DNA of 64,000 nucleotides. Source: CADEED01 sp041395625. GTDB taxonomy: Bacteria > Pseudomonadota > Gammaproteobacteria > Steroidobacterales > Steroidobacteraceae. The translations under genes and the position numbers were made by a program. How positions within the stretch are numbered: position 1 is the first letter of the stretch; the number at the start of each line of letters is the position of its first letter. Below, piece after piece: positions 61,215-64,000 of the stretch. The stretch is from positions 1,054,001-1,118,000 of the forward strand of contig JAWLAE010000001.1 of assembly GCA_041395625.1 (NCBI GenBank), given 5' to 3'. Below the pieces are notes generated by a model that had not been told where the DNA came from, ran no database searches, and saw only the letters and a program-made list of their open reading frames with translations.

Positions 61215-61594
61215 ACCTTCTTGAAGATATCGATGACGCCTGTCAGCTCGAGTATCAGCAGCACGAGGAACACCGCGCCTATGAGAGCCAGGGCATCGCC
61301 GCCCGCGGGCGCTTGCTCCAGTTCATCTGCAATGCGCGCGAGTTCCGCGTTGGTGAGTGCAGCCAGACGCGCCTCGGCAGCGGCCGGCTCCACACCCATC
61401 GACACGAGGCGCTGCTGTACCGATTGATCGGACAACACGCGGCTGATCCGCGCGAGATCCGCGTTGCGGGCCTCGGCGGCCACCGCCTCGTCCGTACCAA
61501 TGATGGCCCCGTGCGCGTGGGGTACGATCACCTGATTCGCGAATGCGAACAGCGCGAGCAAGCAGACTGTCTTGCGGAACGAAGAAATGTGCAT
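61211..61594 (-). CDS. PA2779 family protein
   Basis: A 127-residue protein with a signal-like start (RKTVCLLALFAFANQVIVPH). The middle RVLSDQSVQQRLVSMGVEPA and LAALTNAELARIADELEQAP is the family mark, with a C-terminal membrane helix (LALIGAVFLVLLILELTGVI). It is paired with the PA2778-like peptidase gene, for which it may be a partner or substrate. Confidence 0.92.
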   Translation of the reverse strand: MHISSFRKTVCLLALFAFANQVIVPHAHGAIIGTDEAVAAEARNADLARISRVLSDQSVQQRLVSMGVEPAAAEARLAALTNAELARIADELEQAPAGGDALALIGAVFLVLLILELTGVIDIFKKV

Positions 61595-61736
61595 GCAAAC
61601 TCCCGGATGGTCAGGCGCGAACAGATGGCCCGCAATTCTCAGAGTCTAGGCGCGACGCCGCGCATGAAGCAAGTGTCGCCAGTCGCTGCCGCTGCGCGCC
61701 ACGCGGCTTCCCACGATACGGCGGCTCGCCGCTGCG

Positions 61737-62972
61737 TCAGCGGACGATGATCCGTGCGTTTCGACGATAGGTCCAGTAGGCGCTGGCCCAGTCGATCAGC
61801 ACAACCAGCCGGTTGCGAAAGCCTATCAGGAAATAGATGTGGGCCAGCAGCCAGAACCACCACGCCAGCAAGCCTGAGAACCGCAGCCGCCCCAGATCGA
61901 CGACTGCCGCCATACGACCGACCGTTGCTAACAAGCCATAGTGCTGGTAGCGGAACGGCACAGGCTGGTCGCCAGCGATCCTGCGCTGCAGGGACTTCGC
62001 GACGTGTCGGCCCATCTGCTTCGCGGCGGGCGCGATCCCTGGGACCATGCCGGACAATGACGACACACTCGCCAGATCACCTGCAACGAAGATCTCCGGA
62101 TGGCCAGGCACCGTGAGGTCGGTTTTCACCTCGACTCGGCCGGCGCGATCGAGCGCCACGCCCAGATCACGTCCCAGCGGCGAGGCGGCGACGCCCGCGG
62201 CCCAGACCACGGTTCGTGCACTGACGAATTCATCGCCAATGCGCACACCATCCGCAGATATCGCAGTGATGGCCTGTCCGGTCCTGACCGTAACGCCGAG
62301 CCGTACGAGCTGCCGCTCCGCGGCCGACGACAGCGACGGCGCCAATGCGGGCAGCACCCGCGGGCCCGCTTCCACCAGCAGGACATTCGAGGCGGCAGGG
62401 TCAATACGCCGGAACTCCCGCTTCAACGTGTGCCGCGCAATTTCCGCCATCGTACCCGCCAGTTCCACGCCAGTGGGTCCGCCACCAACGATCACGAACG
62501 TCTGCCAGGCCAGCCGTTCATCTGGCGTTGCCGCCGCCTCCGCCTGCTCGAATGCCAGCAGGAAGCGGGCGCGCATCGCCAGTGCATCCTCGAGTGTCTT
62601 CAGACCGGGCGCATGCGGCCGCCATTCGTCGTGGCCAAAGTACGAATGCGTGACGCCGGCCGCAACGACGAGGTAGTCGTAGCTATGCGCCGAGCCGGCG
62701 ACGGCTATCGTCTGCGCGTCGACATCGATCGACTGCACTTCACCCAGCAGAACGGTGACATTCTGCTGGCGACGCAGTATGTGCCGCAGCGGCGCCGCAA
62801 TCGACGGCGCTGCTAGGCCGGCGGTTGCCACCTGATATAACAGCGGCTGAAACAGGTGGTGGTTGCACGAATCGATCAGCAGGATCTCGACCGCCGCATC
62901 ACGCAAGCCTCGCACGACGCTGAGACCCGCGAACCCACCGCCAATCACCACGATTCTTATTGGCCTCGTCAT
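61737..62972 (-). CDS. NAD(P)/FAD-dependent oxidoreductase, NDH-2-like
   Basis: A 411-residue protein. The FAD motif IRIVVIGGGFAGLSVVRGLR, NHHLFQPLLYQVATAGLAAP and the NADH motif FVIVGGGPTGVELAGTMAEI are as in type II NADH dehydrogenases, with EIFVAGDLASV for the second FAD contact. The C-terminus has membrane-contacting hydrophobic helices (LLAWWFWLLAHIYFLIGFRN). It probably passes electrons from NADH to quinone without pumping protons. No second respiratory gene is nearby. Confidence 0.92.
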   Translation of the reverse strand: MTRPIRIVVIGGGFAGLSVVRGLRDAAVEILLIDSCNHHLFQPLLYQVATAGLAAPSIAAPLRHILRRQQNVTVLLGEVQSIDVDAQTIAVAGSAHSYDYLVVAAGVTHSYFGHDEWRPHAPGLKTLEDALAMRARFLLAFEQAEAAATPDERLAWQTFVIVGGGPTGVELAGTMAEIARHTLKREFRRIDPAASNVLLVEAGPRVLPALAPSLSSAAERQLVRLGVTVRTGQAITAISADGVRIGDEFVSARTVVWAAGVAASPLGRDLGVALDRAGRVEVKTDLTVPGHPEIFVAGDLASVSSLSGMVPGIAPAAKQMGRHVAKSLQRRIAGDQPVPFRYQHYGLLATVGRMAAVVDLGRLRFSGLLAWWFWLLAHIYFLIGFRNRLVVLIDWASAYWTYRRNARIIVR

Positions 62973-63005
62973 CCGGCAGGAATTCTATCCTGCCTCGCAA
63001 CGGGA

Positions 63006-63851
63006 TCAGGCGTGAGTCTCGGCCCGCCGTGCACTCCGCCAACCCTGCCACGCCAGATACAGCGCACCGGCGATCGACAGATACACGCCAAATCCTATTG
63101 AAATGGCCTTGCGCATGTCCGCAGCGGCTTGCCTCGCAGCCTGGCGTGCCATTTGCTGATACTCGGCGCCGCCGAAAGTGTCGAGGGCTGCCTCGCTGGC
63201 GGAGATCTGCGACGAGATCTTGAAATAGGCGACCATCAGGACGAGCAACATGAGCGCCAGCGGCGCTGTCATGCCCAACGCAGCGCGCCGGTCCGGCCAC
63301 GCGAGCGGCAGCAGCACCGCGAGTATCGCGACGAAGCTGAGCACACCATAGATCCCGGCACTACCACCACCGCCGAGTGCGGCCAGGCTCTCGAGACCGC
63401 TCGCGTTGAGCAGCTTGAGTCCTTGGTAGAACGTTACGGAATTCTCGCCGAGAAAGCCCATGTTGATCGATACAGCAGGCAGGAAATACCAGCCGATTGC
63501 CACTGCCGCCAACGCCGCGAGCGTCGAGTAGCCGATTTTCCGGGCATAGTGCGCTGCTGCCGGCAGGCCTTTGGCTTGCAGCTCGGCGGCGAATTTTTTC
63601 GCAGTGTCCTGAGCGGCACCAAGCGCCTGCGCGGCCTGCTCACCGGCGAGACCCTGAACGCCGACAGCGCGCAGGGCGATCAGCCGATCCTGCTCGTCGA
63701 GCTCGGCGTCGACCGCGCCATTGACCCGCGGAGCGAATTCCGAGCGCCAAACTGCCTCGAGATTGAACGGGTATTGCTTGCCCTCCACGTACACCAGGCC
63801 ATCGCCCGTCGTTGTGTCGCGCAGAATGCGGCCTCGTTTGATCGTGCTCAT
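63006..63851 (-). CDS. Membrane protein with N-terminal OB-like domain, unknown
   Basis: A 281-residue protein. The N-terminus (RGRILRDTTTGDGLVYVEGK, YPFNLEAVWRSEF) looks like a small beta domain, followed by an Ala/Gln-rich amphipathic helix and four membrane segments (AALAAVAIGWYFLPAVSINM, YGVLSFVAILAVLLPLAWPD, APLALMLLVLMVAYFKISSQ, ISIGFGVYLSIAGALYLAWQ). GGGGAGGAGC before the ATG at 63851 fixes the start. Not recognised. It is followed downstream by the NDH-2-like gene on the same strand. Confidence 0.7.
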   Translation of the reverse strand: MSTIKRGRILRDTTTGDGLVYVEGKQYPFNLEAVWRSEFAPRVNGAVDAELDEQDRLIALRAVGVQGLAGEQAAQALGAAQDTAKKFAAELQAKGLPAAAHYARKIGYSTLAALAAVAIGWYFLPAVSINMGFLGENSVTFYQGLKLLNASGLESLAALGGGGSAGIYGVLSFVAILAVLLPLAWPDRRAALGMTAPLALMLLVLMVAYFKISSQISASEAALDTFGGAEYQQMARQAARQAAADMRKAISIGFGVYLSIAGALYLAWQGWRSARRAETHA

Positions 63852-63871
63852 TCGTGCTCCTCCCCGTGTTG

Positions 63872-64000
63872 TTAGGCTGGTTGGCGCGTCGGCGCACACC
63901 GCTTGAGCGGCACGTTGTCGAGCGGAAACCGTTTGTTGAGTGCCTGCGCAGTGCGGACGATCTTGTTGTACCGCGCCATGCCGGGCGCCTTCGATTCCTC
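63872..64000 (-). CDS. C-terminus of a gene cut by the window edge
   Basis: Reading leftward from the window end there is an open frame of 42 codons to TAA at 63872-63874, 20 bases before the membrane-protein ATG. The visible part (MARYNKIVRTAQALNKRFPL) is basic and helical. I cannot name it from so little. If real, it would be the first gene of the same operon. Confidence 0.4.
   Translation of the reverse strand, partial: EESKAPGMARYNKIVRTAQALNKRFPLDNVPLKRCAPTRQPA

Overview
The window is GC-rich chromosomal DNA, densely coding and read from both strands, with no rRNA, tRNA, CRISPR array, phage module or insertion sequence that I could recognise. The gene content points to a Gram-negative gammaproteobacterium: TamA/TamB, a TonB-dependent receptor, lipoproteins, an UrcA-family protein, a PA2778/PA2779 pair, a single-chain class I fumarase and two PEP-CTERM proteins. 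The mix resembles Steroidobacterales/Nevskiales-like soil or water bacteria. That placement is inference from gene content only.

Layout. 1-3.6 kb: a truncated coiled-coil gene, a small protein plus nucleotidyltransferase pair that looks toxin-antitoxin-like, a lipoprotein, a DUF192 protein and an OmpA protein with four 90-bp calcium-binding repeats. 3.7-11.3 kb: a peptide-utilisation-like locus with a decayed S9 peptidase relic, an intact S9 peptidase, a TPR/aspartyl beta-hydroxylase protein, a secreted unknown and a large TonB-dependent receptor. 11.6-17.4 kb: housekeeping and unknown genes, an orphan PAS/NarL-type histidine kinase, and fumarase coupled to a Cys-rich CPXCG protein. 17.4-23.3 kb: a truncated TetR gene beside a tandem direct repeat, an exported ChuX/HutX-like protein, a membrane protein and a three-gene MacAB-like exporter. 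23.4-27.6 kb: FMN reductase, pirin, two LysR regulators and an Asp/Glu racemase-family protein.

27.7-30.6 kb holds a compact cluster of DUF4242, an MddA-like methanethiol methyltransferase, a ferritin-like diiron protein, a cupin and DUF454. 31-36.5 kb is tamA-tamB. 36.5-44.9 kb has an FN3/sialidase-like lipoprotein, MmgE/PrpD, thioesterase, acyltransferase and oxidoreductase genes. 44.7-48.2 kb has a PEP-CTERM protein with a thrombospondin C-terminal-like domain, an SRPBCC/DUF547 pair and an MscS channel. 48.2-55 kb is a long co-directional run including murI, a triple-domain SnoaL/SnoaL/DUF1579 protein, a hydrolase and a nitroreductase. 55-64 kb has a DUF4892-OmpA protein, an RsbRD-type kinase with a membrane partner, Uma2, a second PEP-CTERM protein, the PA2778/PA2779 pair, an NDH-2-like dehydrogenase and a membrane protein.

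Main points for a second look: both PEP-CTERM genes have good sigma-54 (-24/-12) promoter matches although no exosortase or PrsK/PrsR lies in the window; the DUF4242-MddA-diiron cluster could be an undescribed small-molecule (perhaps sulfur) pathway; and the 7-mer TTGTTAG recurs about 20 times, in several reading frames, more often than the base composition suggests.
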